Below, one piece after another: positions 34,217 through 49,200 of a stretch of DNA of 64,000 bases. Where the stretch lies: contig OY720634.1 of assembly GCA_963169105.1 (NCBI GenBank), positions 115,914,430-115,978,429 of the forward strand, read 5' to 3'. The notes beneath the pieces were generated by a model. The model made no database searches, was not told the origin of the DNA, and worked only from the letters and a program-made list of their open reading frames with translations. Position numbers and translations under genes: made by a program. Each line of letters starts with the position of its first letter. The first letter of the stretch is position 1. This DNA comes from Ceriagrion tenellum. Taxonomy: Eukaryota > Arthropoda > Insecta > Odonata > Coenagrionidae.

Positions 34217-37200
34217 ATGAAGGCTGAAGTGAGGGATGTGTATGACTTTGAGTGGTCAAATGCATGTGAAGAGTAAGTCAGCTACACATCACTACTTGCT
34301 CCTTAATTGACTTAAATTACTAGTGATCTTCATATTCCATTCTGACAGCTTGATTAATCTTGTTTGTGAAATTTTTCAGAGGAAAAGATTTCTTTTTGAA
34401 TCATTTATGGCCCTTGTTAGATAAGGGACATGAAGTAGATTTATACAATTGGCTCAAGGAGCACTGCCTACTACCACGTTCAGGAAAATGCCCAGCCAAA
34501 TTCTGTGGGACGGATATGATTTGGTCGAAAGCTCGTGTACGGGATAGATATAATTGGAAGTGCACAATTAAAGGGTAAGATAGAATTTATACGTCTGGTG
34601 ATCAGTCATGTTCAAACAAATGTTGATGTGGATTGGATAATTTATCTTGATAAAGTTACAGTTCTTCACATGTTGAGTGTCAGAGGTAGTACGCTTTCTG
34701 TAGTTTCTGCTAGGAGTATTTTCGGGAACAAATAATTGCATTCTGTTCTATGGGAGGATGCTAAAGTTTACAGGCCTTTGGAATGGTTATGCCTGTGGAA
34801 TGAATTGGCGGTAAAAACTCCCAACATGCGAGCTTCGCGAATTCCAGGTTATTAGTTTAGCCCCTTAAATCCCCATTTTCGCATCAACCTAACACATATC
34901 ATGTCTTTACATATGATAGAAGAATTCTAAGAGGAAATTTCATTTCAACAAGTCAACATCGGCTATGATTTCCTCAATATTGGTTTCGGTTGTAGGGTCC
35001 CTGCTTGGTTTTAAAATTGTGGAATCTTGCTTTCCACTTCCTCCTTTGCCACTGACTTCCATTGCAAAGCATTTCCCTCCCCAGCTTAAGTCATTATATC
35101 TCCCCTCTTTTGTGATGTATTCTTGTCCTCGTCTTCCTTACCCTCTTATGGCGGAATAAAGTGGTATGCCGAAAAGTGTATGGAGAAGATTGTTGCCAAA
35201 AGTCGAATTAGGATTAATTTTTATGCTGGTAGTGAGCAAACATTTATGAATTTTTTTATTCATGGGTCGTATGTATTCCTTCTGTATCAAATGGGAGAAT
35301 ATAAGCAGTCATTTATTGATGTAAATGCTTGACTAAAATGTTACTGGTACATACCTTATAGAATTCAACCTCTTGATTATGAAAAGTGTAATTTAGTATT
35401 CTGTATTATTATATCCTACACCACTACATGGTCAGGGTATATTGATTTTATCACAGCAGAAATGTAATGTGTTGAAGGAGGCATGGCAGGTATGGAAAAT
35501 TATATACAGAAATGATCAGCATCACCTTACGAGTCAATATATCTATGTCCGTCTATCTGTTTTCTGTCCATCTGTCTCTTTGCACGATAACTGCCATAAA
35601 AATTTAGATATCGCGCTGAAATTGGGTCATAAGCCTCTAGTAGGATGGCACAGTTTGCAAATGGGTTGGATCGGACTAAAACCACGCCTTTTTTTAAAAC
35701 AAAATTGAAAGTGGTTGAGGGTATTTATGCTTTGGCAAGGTTGAAGATAATTTCTTTCCTAGTTTTTTTTAACACCTATTGATGAAAGACGTTTTTAAAA
35801 GAAAGAGACTGTTGAAGAGGATTATGGAGAGGACTCTTGGGAAGCATGGATGAAGATAGGAATTCTGGGTGAAAAAAGAAGAAAATGAGGAATTTAATGG
35901 CAGATCACATGTAGGAGGGAAAACAAAATGTTATGCCAGAAATAAGCATGTTAGGATAAGTACTGTCCAAAAACCTGCCAATCAACTATTGGAATACTTG
36001 AATGAAAATTAAATGCTGGTTGGGATAATGTGGCGTGCTACTTTTTAAATCTCTGGTACTCCCACGATTTTGTGGATTTTAGTGTGATGCAAAACTCAGG
36101 ATCATGACAAAACGGATTTTTTAAAATTTTCTCTTAATGCTTATATATATAAAAGCGGCTTATAATGTTACATGTTTTCTAGTAAATATGGACAAACATT
36201 CAATGAATTTGAATGTGCACTTTTAATTGAATAATTTAATATTATTTATTTATGTAATTTTACATTGGTGTTTACATTTTAATTGTATTATGTGCAGGCA
36301 CTCTTTATTTTATAAAATAACATGTTCAGAGGAATGATAGTTGATGCATTGCCAGTCAAACTCGGATATGAGGTGTCATAATCTGAGAAATTTTGATTAA
36401 TATTCATATGTTCAGAGGGAGGGGGGTGATGCATAATGCGCTGGTATAGGAAGGAGAAGAGAGGTAGGGTCTCGGTACGGAAAGGAATAGTGTGGGCTAT
36501 GCCACTGTCATTGCTGACTTTGCTGGCTGACAACCTTTGGGGGAGGTGGGGTGGTTGCAGAACCATATCTTAGAAATGCAGAGAAATTCATAGAACTGAT
36601 GAGATACATATAGGTTCTTGAGGGTTTACAATGGCATTTTACTGGGGAAAACAGCGTTTTCCACCTGAGAAAGGCATATCTACTTTTGAAGTATATAGGG
36701 CCCTTTGGACTCACGGTTCCCAATAACTAAGTGTCACGAAACCTGAACACATTAATTAAGACTTGACAGTGATCATTTTTAGAGGTGGGAAACATAAATT
36801 TTCTCAATACTGAAAAATAAGTATGTACCACCCTAGTATGTATGGATTTTTTGAAAAGAGCCTTGTGGTCCAAATGCCCATATTTGAGTCTTAAGCTAGA
36901 AATAGGCACTTCCAGGAAGGGTGTAAATTTAGCTATAGGTATCTATTTCAACACCGTAAAAAGTCACAGCATAGTGGCACCCTTGGGTGACATTTTGGGG
37001 TTTTGCAAAAAATCAATGATGCACTCTGTGTCATTTTGACCCCTCCTGGAAATCTTGTGTTAGTTAAAGATGTTAATTCAAAAATGCTTTACGTAGACAC
37101 ATGGAATATTGTCTTGTATGTAGATTGGGTAATTGCTGGAATATTGTATAAACAGTGAAAATGACTATTGTAGCACTTGTTTATTATCCACCAGAGTATT

Positions 37201-40200
37201 TCGTAATGTAACACCAGGTTAATGTCCACCGGACTATTTCAAAATGTAACACACTTTTATTATCCGCTGGAATATTTCATAATTTAACATTAGGGTTAAT
37301 GTCCACTGGAATATTTTGCACTTCACACCCAAAAAGAAACCCCCACCCTCCACTGTCTCTTGCCCTCTCTCTCGTGGCCGTCTCCCTCATAGTTCCCCAT
37401 TGTTGAGATTGTTTATTTTTATTTTTATGGTTGGAGATGTTTAGCAATCCCTGCTCCAACACTCAAAAATGCTAAAAAATCCAGTAATTCAAACCATCTT
37501 ATTACCACACTATTTTATCTTAATTTTATTTACATTTGCATTGCTAAAGTAAGTTAAAAATGTGGTTTGCTGAGAACAAATTTTCCTACTTTTAAAGTGT
37601 GTCAGGAAAAGGAATTTCTATTTCTCACTGATGATGCTCGTAGAACAAATCCTTTTTTTTTATCTACTGAGAAAATGGTACAGTGGGCATGAAGCAAGTA
37701 TCCTATGTCAATAACTAAAACCACAAAGTAAATGTCATGAAACTAACAAAAAAACACACCATCAATTTGAGAGCTAGCCAACCATTTTTAACCATTACTA
37801 TTGCCACATTTATGTGTTAGAATTAAAGAAAATATAAGAAAAATATTTCAGGCCACATAATTTGACCTTCTTTGTCTTGGTATGAGAAATTTTCTTTCAA
37901 ACTGTTGAAATGATAATAATACCAATATTCCTAAGCAAAATGCCCACAATAATATTCATTAGTAAAAATCGTTAAAGTATTCCACAGATGAGTCGTATGT
38001 ACCTTTATTTATAATTAAACCTGAATTAAATATATGTAGACTTTGCATAAAAGATTATGATTGTAATATATCAGTATGAAAAATAATGGAAACATGGGTG
38101 AAAATTATGGTAATTTTCAGGGGTGGAAGTAAATTACAAAAAAACTGGTAATTTATGAAAATTAATGTGTTCAATTTAAAAAATTAGTGTGGTAATTTTC
38201 AGAATTGCCCATCTCTAGGTAGAAGCTTTCAAGTGAAGCATCAGGTAGTGGCTTCTCTCTCTGGCTGCAGAATAGAGGGTCATGGCCTTTGTGTCATAGT
38301 CAGGAGCAGGAGTCATAGTCATATATTAATCCGTGGTCAGGAGTAACTGTTGTGCTGGAATTCTTGCACAGACTACTGTAAAATGATAGCTGGCCTGACA
38401 ATAGATAGGATTGGCAGAAGTCACTATGATTTTTTGGTTTTTGGCACTGTTGGTGTGATATCATTAGCTAGCATGTTGTCTCAGGTAAGTCCTCGTCTAA
38501 TTCCACACAGTATACAGTATGCAGGGAGTAAACATGTTCAACGATGGGAATTGAGAGAAAAAAGAGAATGCTAAAAGCATTCTGAGATGGCTTGAATACA
38601 ACTCCGTGAAAATCCCCATATTTTAATGTGGGAAGGTGTTGATATAAGTTATTTCCAATTATCCAAATATTTAGTTCAGTCCTGGTAAATGAGTTAACCA
38701 GGACAGGCATTAGGTCTTTCAGTCCAGATAGAGTTTATTTTCATAGTAATAGAGACCCTTCCTTCCATTAAACCGAGAAAATAGGGCTTAAACCAATCCT
38801 TATAAACACCAAATCTAATTGGGAAAACTAAAAAAAAGAGCCAGCATTTGCTATGAAGAACAATTCATTTTAGTCTGTATTGTAGCCTTAGGCTATCCTA
38901 AATTTATTAGAATATCATGTTGCGAGATGAATTACATGAATACGGCTGGTTGAGATCCAAGACCTGTTCCTGCCCTTTTCAGGATTCCTGTTTAATTAGG
39001 GCGAATACTATTGCAGTGAGCATTTCATGTGTCTCAAAAAGTTCCCTTAGTTCTAAAAGTCCTCTATAAGTTCCCTCCCAAAGGCAGTCTTTACCTGATT
39101 TTTGTCCCTGGCATACTAAAAGAAAAAAACTGAATTACTGATTTGTTAATTATGTCTTTGATTTGAGTTTCAGTTGTTTTTTTTATTTTTTCATCCTGCA
39201 ACAGATGTGCAGGCCGATTACCAATTCGTCATGGATCCTTCTTCAGCAACATTCACTGTGAGATCAGCAAGGCATTGGAGACTATTCTTGGTTGGTGTGA
39301 GCGTCTTTCGGTGGAAGAGTGTTCCTGTCGTTTAGGTAGTAAGAGTCTTTATGTTCATTGGTTTACTTTCATTTAATCATTATTATCACTGTGTTTCACT
39401 TTGGCTTTGATAATGATAATATAATTTATGTCCAGAGATACCGTATATCCCGGCCCATAAGACGCATTTTTTTAACTCCAAAATGTGCTCTGAAATCAGC
39501 GTGCATCTTATGGGCTGAGGGTACAACTTAATCCTCTAAGACGCGAGATGATTCTCCGGGAAAGATACTGTTAAGTATTTTTTCTCGCATCAGGCATGGC
39601 AAATGGTTGCCTTCATTGAAAAAGTTTATGTTGAAAAAGTTGAATATGTCAAAGTCATATGAAAAAGTTTAATAATGATAATATAATTTATGTCCAGAGA
39701 TACCGTATTTCCCGGCCCATAAGACACATTTTTTTAACTCCAAAATGTGCTCTGAAATCAGTGTGCATCTTATGGGCTGAGGGTACAACTTAATCCTCTA
39801 AGACGCGAGATGATTCTCCGGGAAATATACTGTTAAATATTTTTTCTCGCATCAGGCATAGCAAATGGTTGCCTTCATTGAAAAAGTTGATAATAACACC
39901 GTTTTGAGCCAGTCGAAAGCAATAGAGTTTGACAGAATCCTTGACAGTACATCCTAAAAAATTCCTAAATTAATCGTACGATCGTAGGCAGAAAATTAAA
40001 AGGAAGCCTATCGTAAAGTCTTTTAAAAAGCATGGAGTTGGCAATGCGCTAGATGGAAGTGAAGGTGATTTTGCGTGTGAGGAAAGTGACAACTCCAGCA
40101 AAAAGAACTGTGTGTGTGATTATAGCAGTAGTGATGATGAATTTATGTTATTCTATGATTAATAATTGCTATTATATTTGCAATTTTTAAATGTGTCAGT

Positions 40201-43200
40201 TTCGTTTTCTTTGTATAAAGTATTATCGTTAAAATAATTTGATCCTCATTTTTCTGATCGAAGTATTTTTCGTAAATTCCAACCTGATAAATCACAGTGA
40301 TTCTTATAGGCGTATTTTTCGTAAATTCTAATCTGATAAATCACAGTGTGCCTTATGCGCCGCAGCACAACTATAGGACTCGTAAAATAGAATATTTCTC
40401 AGTTGAAGTACAGAAAAGGTTTAATAGAAACATATTTAAGGGTGCAGTAATTCATTCAGAGTATAATGTAATTTATCCTGCAGGAATATTGACATTTTTT
40501 TCTAGAAGGCTCTTGTTTTTGTTTTGTTCTTAATATCCGGTGATAGCCTATTAAATAGGTATCATTAAGCCCATAGATTTGGGTCCCTGGGCATGGTGTG
40601 GATATCTATATGTCCTTGCTTGATATCCATGGTACTTGTCACTATAGTTCATTTTAGATGACTTGGCGGGTGAGACTTCGGCCGTACTCGTCAGCGCCTG
40701 CCTACTCTAGTGCCAGAGGGGAAATTTGTGGAATGGGCAAGGTAGGGGAGGGGAGAAGTGAGGTAGGGGAGGGGAAAAGTGAGGAAGGAGAGCTGCAAGG
40801 CATTGCCATATCCATGGCAATGCGAAAGTGGGAACGGGTTCAGGGGAGCTTCGGAGTTTAACTGGACGCGAGGATATCATTGGCAGTAACATTGTATGCA
40901 CAGGACATTGTTCGGTGAATAATACTGAACAAGTAGGGTAAAAAATTTAATATTAGGATGATAATGTGCTCATCAAAATACTTTCACAATAATGGGCTGG
41001 GGAAGAGGGGCGTTTATGCCTCATTCAGCCCAGGTTAAAAAAAGAATATCAATATCAATGTAATACATTTTCACAATGGCAGAGCTAATGTGGAATCATT
41101 GCTCTCTTTCTCGTCCTCTTTGTAATCGCCTGTTTCACTAAATGTACTGATGGTACAATAAGCACTGATGACACGATAAGCGCACCAACCCCCGCAGTAT
41201 TCAAGCAGCCGCACTTGAAATGCTGTAGCTGAATACACAGAACACTTGGCAACACAGGAAGCAGAGAGAGATCTTTACACGATAGAATCCCGAGTAAGAC
41301 TGAGCTCCCGGGAGAAGGAAATCCTCTACCCATGTTCCCATTGGTTACCTCCGGACCACATGACAGGCTTCAAGCTCCTCCCTCCGGCTGGCCCCGCCTT
41401 CCCACCCGCCAAGTCATTTGAAATGAACTATAGTCGTATATTGAGACATTATTTTTGGTAAACATACTTATAACATAGATTTAAACTCATGAAATAGTCA
41501 TTGTACATAATTTTTCAAAACGTTGCTGGCTAGGAGAATCATAAGGAGCAAAACATATTAGATGTATTAAACACTTTTGGATTTTGAAAATTACATGTGC
41601 ATGAGGAGAGGAGCCCCAAAACAATATATATACTATAAATAATCGGGGAATAGAATTCACTGTAATGAATAAATAATAATGTTAACAGTATACCAAATGC
41701 TCCTAATGAGGAAACATATTGAATTAAGCTTACTGCTAAGGGCACGGATGTGATCTTCCCGTGATATACTTTTATTTAACATAACTTCCAGAAACTTTGT
41801 GCCAGTTATTTGTGGGAGACATATACCCTTTATATCAATGTATGTACATTGAAGCCGTTGCTTTATTTTTTTTGGAAAAGTATACGAGTTTATGGTTGGG
41901 AAATACATTAGAGCTTAAATTCCTTAGTTTTGAGGAGTGTAAATTGGATACATACTCGATTAAGATATTGGATTTAATCCCTGAAAAATTTCTGTGATTG
42001 GATAAATGTACAGAGGCTGAAAATCCTGCAGCTGTAAATCTAATGTTCAATTTTATTGTATCACAGAGCATTACTAATCTGAAAGGAGTTTGTTGTGGAC
42101 TGGCAGTGCTATCTCGTAGGAATGAAAATTTGTCATATGTTTGGTTTTGTGATGTTTTTTCATTGAATTTTTATAATTTATCACTCAGTAAATAGTTGGT
42201 CAACTTATAGTAATGTGCATTTATCTGTCATGAGTACATTTTCCCTTGCCTTCCTCACTGGTGCCCCTTTCCACTTATTTTCCACTGTTAAATGTTCACC
42301 TAGTCTCAGGTCTGGCCTCATTCGGACACAATCTGGCTCTTGTGTTGAAGAGCAAGCCAATCATCTGTCATGTGTGCTTAGATAATTGGTAGCTCAAAAA
42401 GAACTAAAATATTTTTTTTTGTTTCAATAGTGGAAAGAAAGTTAACCATGAGTTTTATTGAAAAATGTTGGAATTCGCGTATTCTTTAACAGTCCTGGAA
42501 AAATTTGTTGTGATATTATTAGTGCCTTCTGGTGTAACTTCAACATAACTGTAACTACAGTGTCAATTTTTCACTGTAATGCACCTTGAGATTTCATAGT
42601 AGGTATTTGAAAATACAACTACATCTGTTAGTGTTTTTCAATTGCTTTCTATTGGTTCTGGTGACATAGCTAAACTTCATTGCTGACATTAATCCAATTT
42701 GAAAATTACATCAGTTGGCTATATTTTCTGACATTGAGGTTGAATTTTTGGTCAGTGGTTATACTTATCTGTAATTGTATTTGAGAGTAATTTTTTCACT
42801 TTCTCTGTTTTAATATTTGCAATTGGACTTATCCAGAGGTGAGTTGAAAAAAAGTGGCTGTAATAGTAAGTCTGTCTGCTTTGGCTACTGATAAACCATT
42901 TTTGGTGCATGCATGTTGGCTTATAATTTACTTGTTACAGGTAGGAGTACAAACCTCTGCATGTATTTTTAAGTTTTTCCTGTGAGATATCCAGTTTTAC
43001 TTATAAGTACCATCTTAGAAGTTATGTCAGTAAGTCTTACATGCTATGACATTGAAACAGATGTGATCCATTCACATAGCATATAAATGCCAAAAGCTTT
43101 GATTGATTTGTGTTCAAAAGATTCTTCATGGAATGAATTTTTTAGAGTATGTTTTGTGTCTTTTATTTCATTGCACAGTCTGCTTGTATGTGTTCTAAGA

Positions 43201-46200
43201 TGCGTAGAAGAATATGCAAGCATTGCCAAAATTTCTTGTCCTTAGAAAATATAAAAGCAGGAGATTTCAGTTAATTTAGCTGATTCTTGGTTATTGTTCT
43301 TTTTAAAGATTATATTGTAAGTAATTTCCTCTGTTTTTTTGCCCAATCTGCAGATATATGCCCAAGAGTGGTTACAAGAATATACAAGCAGTGCATTGAT
43401 GTGGCAGCTGAACGCATAACGGCACATCAAGAGGACTGGACACTTGGTGGCATGGGTAGTGTTGTTCTTGTTGATGTTTTCCCCAGTGTGTACATGAGTC
43501 CTAATTACTTGGTGAAGCAAAATCCCACAGACGCTAGGCCAAAAAGAATCCTTTGCATTGCCGACCTCAAATGTTTGCCTCCACGAGTGTGGATGACCTT
43601 GCTGGATGATAAGTTTGAGGATCTCAAGAAAGTCAAAGAGGAATGTGTTGATCAGTTGTATGAACCTCCTGTCAAGAAGAAGCGTATCTGCTGGAAGGGC
43701 AGTGGGGAGCGGGAGGAAAAGGGAGTTGGTGCTGTGTTGGCGCACTTGGCTCAGATTGTTTTGCCAGGCACAAAGGTTGTTGGCACAATGCGTTGGGTGC
43801 CACTTCAGCCCCTGCAACGTCTCACTGGTCTGTGTGGTGTATCTGTGGAGTCGCTAGTAGCCCTTGACCAGCCAGACACGAAGTGCATGCTTAATAATTT
43901 ACGTAAGTAATACCTATACCGTAATAATAGAGATGATGATTATCAGAGGCATTTCTTGCTAGCTAGCAATGGGTGGAATGAATGCTCTTTATACGACCGA
44001 ATATATGCCCCCATTTTTGGTCACTCATTGGTTGTCAGAACTATGGGGAGATGGGGGAGCATGAAAAGAGATAACCCCTCAGAAACTCCAAATCTAATAG
44101 TCAAAAGTAATGGCTAAAGTGGATAATAATGTACTAAAATGAAATTGATCAGTAAGTATGGTTGTATTGCTTACAAGTTTGCTCTAAATATTGTGCTAAG
44201 ATAAAATTAATCAATAACCAAGGTCATTCTGCTTAGTAGTTTGCTCTAAATTTTTATTATTTAGTTAATATTTCTTCAAGAAGTTGTTACAGATGTATAA
44301 ACCTCAGCAAAAATATTGTGCAACTTGCTGGAAAAACACATCCTTGATATCTTTCAACTCGTGGATACAACTTAGGCACCCGATGAAAAAAATGTGCTAG
44401 CTTTCTTAAGATTTGACAATGGTTGTAAGAATTTGCCAATTAATTTTTTCTTATCTCATTGAATTTCCTACTTGACTAAGGTATTATAGCTTTTCTATAC
44501 AGGGGTAGACATTGTACAACCCAGCATATAGATTTTTTGTGAATGTTTTTCTTCTAATTAGATTGAAAACAGAGAAGAAAAAAGAAGAAAAAAATTTGCA
44601 TGATTCCTTATATATTTGAAAAGATGTAACATACCAAGTTTCGACAAAACCTGAATGGTAGTTTTTGTGGTGGCCTGGGTGAACTGGCAAGGAATGACTC
44701 TACAGCTACCGTAGAAGAATATTTAACTGGAATTCTAATGTTATGTGGACTTGAATCATTGTGGAATAATCAAGTATGAAGTCTGATTTTACTTTGACTA
44801 ATACTTTTTTAGTTATTGTGTCATGTAAGTTATATGTTGAGGTTAGGGAACAAAGTGAACGCAGGAGTTAAAGATTACACACGTCTTTATTCACCAACAG
44901 AACAGACGGGACTGGACAGGACTCAAGATACACTTGTGTGTGCACGAACAACGTGACAAAAGAATAACGAAAATGTCACTAGAGTACATATCATAACACT
45001 CCCTCTTACACTAGGGACATTTGCAATCACAAGGAAACCAAATTGAGTGACAATATTTCATTCAAAAATCACAACAGACCCAAACCTTCTTTAAATTTGT
45101 GATGTTTTACCTTACATAAACTTTTGGTCATAATATCAGCTATCGTAGAGCCAGTTGGTATATATTCTACATGTATGACATATTTATCAATCAACTCCTT
45201 GGTGAAATGATGTCGAACATCAATGTGTTTAGTTCTAGCGTGAAATACTGGATTATGACACAATTTTATAGCACTTTGATTGTCACAAAAAATGTTTACA
45301 ATTTCTTCCTCATTTTATAATTCTGAAATCAGATATCTAAGATAAATACATAGCTTCTCTGGATCCATCTGAAAGAGCTACATACTCAGATTCAGTGCTT
45401 GAGAGAGCAATACATCTTTGCTTTTGGCTTCTCCATGAAACGGCTGCACCAGCAAACTTGAAGACAAAACCTGTACATGATCGTCTGTCATTATGATCTC
45501 CAGTCCAATCAGCATCAACAAAACCAGTGATACTTCTACCTGTAGGCTTAAATACAAGTTTTTCATCATAAGTATATTTTAAATACCGTAAGACTCTCAG
45601 TGCACTTTTCCAGTGTTCAGTGGAATAACAATTGTTAAATTGGCTTAAATAACTATCAGAAAATGCTATGTCAGGTTGTGTACACACAGACAAATACATT
45701 AAAAAGCCAATTAAACATTGGTAAGGTACATTAGGTTTGGCTAATGTTTGGTCATTTTTTGGCAAATTAACATTACTTCAATAGGAGTTTTTACTGGCTT
45801 TGCATCTTGCATCCCAAACCTAGTTAACAATTCAACAGTATAGTGGGATTGATCTAGAGAGATGCTACCATCAGATGCATTCCAAGAAATTCTCATACCA
45901 AGACATAGTTTTGCATTACCTAAATCTTCCATCTTAAACTTATTAATTAATTCTCCTTTAATGAAATCTCTTTCCTTCTTATTATTGTGGAACAACAACA
46001 AATCATCAACATACAATGCAATGATTAAAATATTAGCACCATCTTTCTTAAAATAAACACAAGCTTCATATTTTGATTGAACAAAACCTAACTTAATAAT
46101 GGCATGATGAATAGTTTCATTCCATACTCAGGAAGATTGCTTTAGACCATATAGAGCTTTATGCAAATGTGCCGCAGTATTAATGGATTCATTACAATTT

Positions 46201-49200
46201 ATGCCATCAGGAAACTCCATAAACACAGTTTCATTTAGCTGCCCATTGAGAAAGGCAGTTTTAACATCAAGATGATCTATCTGCAAAGATAGTTCTACCG
46301 CTATCCCGATAAGAATCTTATTGTTTCTATACGGACTACAGGGGCAAAGGTTTCCTCATAATTGACACCATATGTTTGCATAAACCCCTTGGCAACCAAT
46401 CGAGCCTTATAGCGATCAGGGTGACCATCTATTCCCTTCTTAAGTTTGTAAACCCACTTACAAGGAACTATTTTTACTTTCTCTGGCCTAGGAACTAAAG
46501 ACCACGCATTGTTTTCATTAAGTGACTTTAACTCATCCTGCATGGCTTCATGCCATTGGTCTCTATCAGGTCTAGACAGCACTTCCTTTGGCGAGAGTGG
46601 ATCATTCATCTGATCCAAACTTTGAACATTGTAAGTGACAAAATCAGGGAAAACCTTTGGCTTCCTCTCCCTCAAGGGATACCTCCTTTCAGGAATTGTA
46701 TCTCCCTCTGAGACTTTTTCGGCTCCAATTTCCTCTCTAGTATTTGTGCTAAACAAGTTCATAACAGGGACAAAGTTGAAAGTGTCTGGTATAGGAATGC
46801 TTTGTACCTTATTTTCTTCAAAAATAACATCTCTGGCAATGAAAACTTCATTCTTATTCATTCATTAAGTTGAAACTATCTGGTATAGGAATGCTTTGTA
46901 CCTTATTTTCTTCAAAAGTAACATCTCTGGCAATGAAAACTTCATTCTTATTATTCATGAGCCTGTAACAGCCAGATATATCAGCATAGCCTACAAATCT
47001 ACATTGCTCACTCTTGGCATCCCATGTCTTTCTCTTAGCATCTGGAATATGGACCATGGCCTGACACCCAAAAATCTTAAAATTTTGTATGTTTGGCCTC
47101 TTCCAAGACCATAACTCTTCAGGAGTAACCTTATTAAGAGCAACATGGGGAGACCTATTTTTAATGAACACTGCAGTATTGCAATCTTCTGCCCACAAAT
47201 ACTTGGAATTTTCAGTATCATATAACATGGTCCTAGCCATTTCACAAATAGATCTATTATCTCGTTCTGCAACTCCATTGAGTTCAGGTGAGTGGGGAGC
47301 TGTAAGCACATACATATTTCCATTTGAAATCAAGAAATCTTTCAAATTCTTATTGACATATTCACCCCCATTATCAGATTGTAATACTTCGATCTTTCTA
47401 CCTGTCTCATTTTCAACTCTTACTTTAAAGTTAAGGAATGCCTGAGTGACTTCATCTTTGCCTTTTAGAAAGTATGCAAATATTTTTTGGGAATAATCAT
47501 CTATTAAGGTAAGCATGATTCGAGCACCATTGATTGACTTCACCTCCATAGGTCCACAAACATCACTGTGAATCAATTCTAATACAGCACTTGCTCTGTT
47601 ACATTTGAAATGGAAGGGCTTCCTTGCTTGTTTACCTTTGCAACAACTGATACATGGATTATCAATACCTCCAGTAAACGCATAGCCATCCACCATCTCA
47701 CATAGTTGTTTCATTCTTTCTGGACTCATATGACCGAGTCTTCTATGCCACAACTTTGCTGAAGCATTACCTTTAACAATCAGAGATTCCACATGATTGG
47801 CATTCAAATTTTTAGCAGGCAATCTTTCATCTAACTTATACAAACCATCCACAAGCGAGGCAGTTCCACTAACAATGCCATCAATTGTTACATTATCTTT
47901 ATGATAGATATCACATCTCTTCTCTGAAAAAACAAGAATCTAATTTATCTTTGACATTTGGGATACTGATAATAAATTTGCTGAAAGTCCGGGCACCAAC
48001 AATAAATTATTAACTGTTATTGTATCATCATCAATATGAACATTTGACATTCCAATTCCTTTACAAGCTAAAGTATTATTATTGGCAACACTCACAGTCA
48101 AATCATTTCTGGGCATAAAGTTCTTAAGAAGATGCCATTGGTTGGACATGTGTTCAGTGCAACCAGAGTCCAAATACCAACTGATTTTTCTCGAAGATAC
48201 ACCCAAGGCTGTCTGGAGAGCTGAAACTTTCTGCTTAAACTGCCAGGGATGTTGGCTGCTGCTTTCTCGAGACTCGTCGGTCTTCCTCATGATGGTACGG
48301 CATTCGGAACTTTTGTGACCAAATTTCCGGCACTTGTTGCACTTGTATCTTCTGGAACTTGGTGAATTCCTCTGCATCTTCTGCGAAGGCTCGGTTTGGC
48401 TGTGTTGCTGCTTCCCATAATTCTTCACTATTAAAGCTGCTGCTTCTGCCTTGTTTTCCTCTTGACGGGCGTCCCCTGCTAATAACCTTGACTTGACAAA
48501 TGCTGATGATAATGTCTTTCCACAGTTGTCCAGGGCAGTTGCAAGAGCGTCATATGACTCACTTAGCCTGTTTATAAGTGCATAAGCTATTAGTTCATCG
48601 TCGGTCTCGTAGTTCATATCTGCAAACTTCTGCATTACTGACATGACGCCGCTGATGTAAGCCTCCATGTCTGAGTAGTCATGGAGTTTAGAGGTTTACA
48701 ACTTCTTCAGAAGTAATCTCTTGCCACTCGCATCCGAAGGTGCAAACGTGATACGAAGAGAATCCCAGGCTTCTTTCGCAGTTTTCGCCTTCCGAGTATA
48801 TGGATACAGCTCTGGTTTGATCATTAGAACAATTTTGGACAATTCCTTCTTATCAAGCTTGGAGGAAAATTCCTTCTCCACAACGTCTCCGGTGACATAG
48901 TCCCATAAGTCTTCATGCTATAAGTACATTTTCATTGCATAAGCTTGAGGTAAAATCATTCATACCTGATAATTTCTCTATCGCTGGCGTCGCAGAGTAA
49001 TTACTCGCCATGGTTGAATGCAGCTAATCGCTTCACTCGTGACTTCTCGCAAGTTAATAACCGGTTTACGATCACTTGCGTGCTGGGCCCATAACCTGTT
49101 GGGCCCATAACCTGTTCCCTGTAGGGAACAAAGTGAACGCAGGAGTTAAAGAATACAGACATTTTTATTCACCGACAGAACAGACGGGACTGGATAGGAC

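Noticed and set aside
35442..35708. Open stretch with LSVFCPSVSLHDN...
   Set aside because: Looks like translated low-complexity intron repeat; no domain and no splice fit.
38350..38490. Possible extra exon (AGLTIDRIGRSHYDF...) ending at a good GTAAGT donor
   Set aside because: Entering it from the preceding exon of the Merlin-like gene gives a stop at once, and the exon skip joins perfectly in frame.
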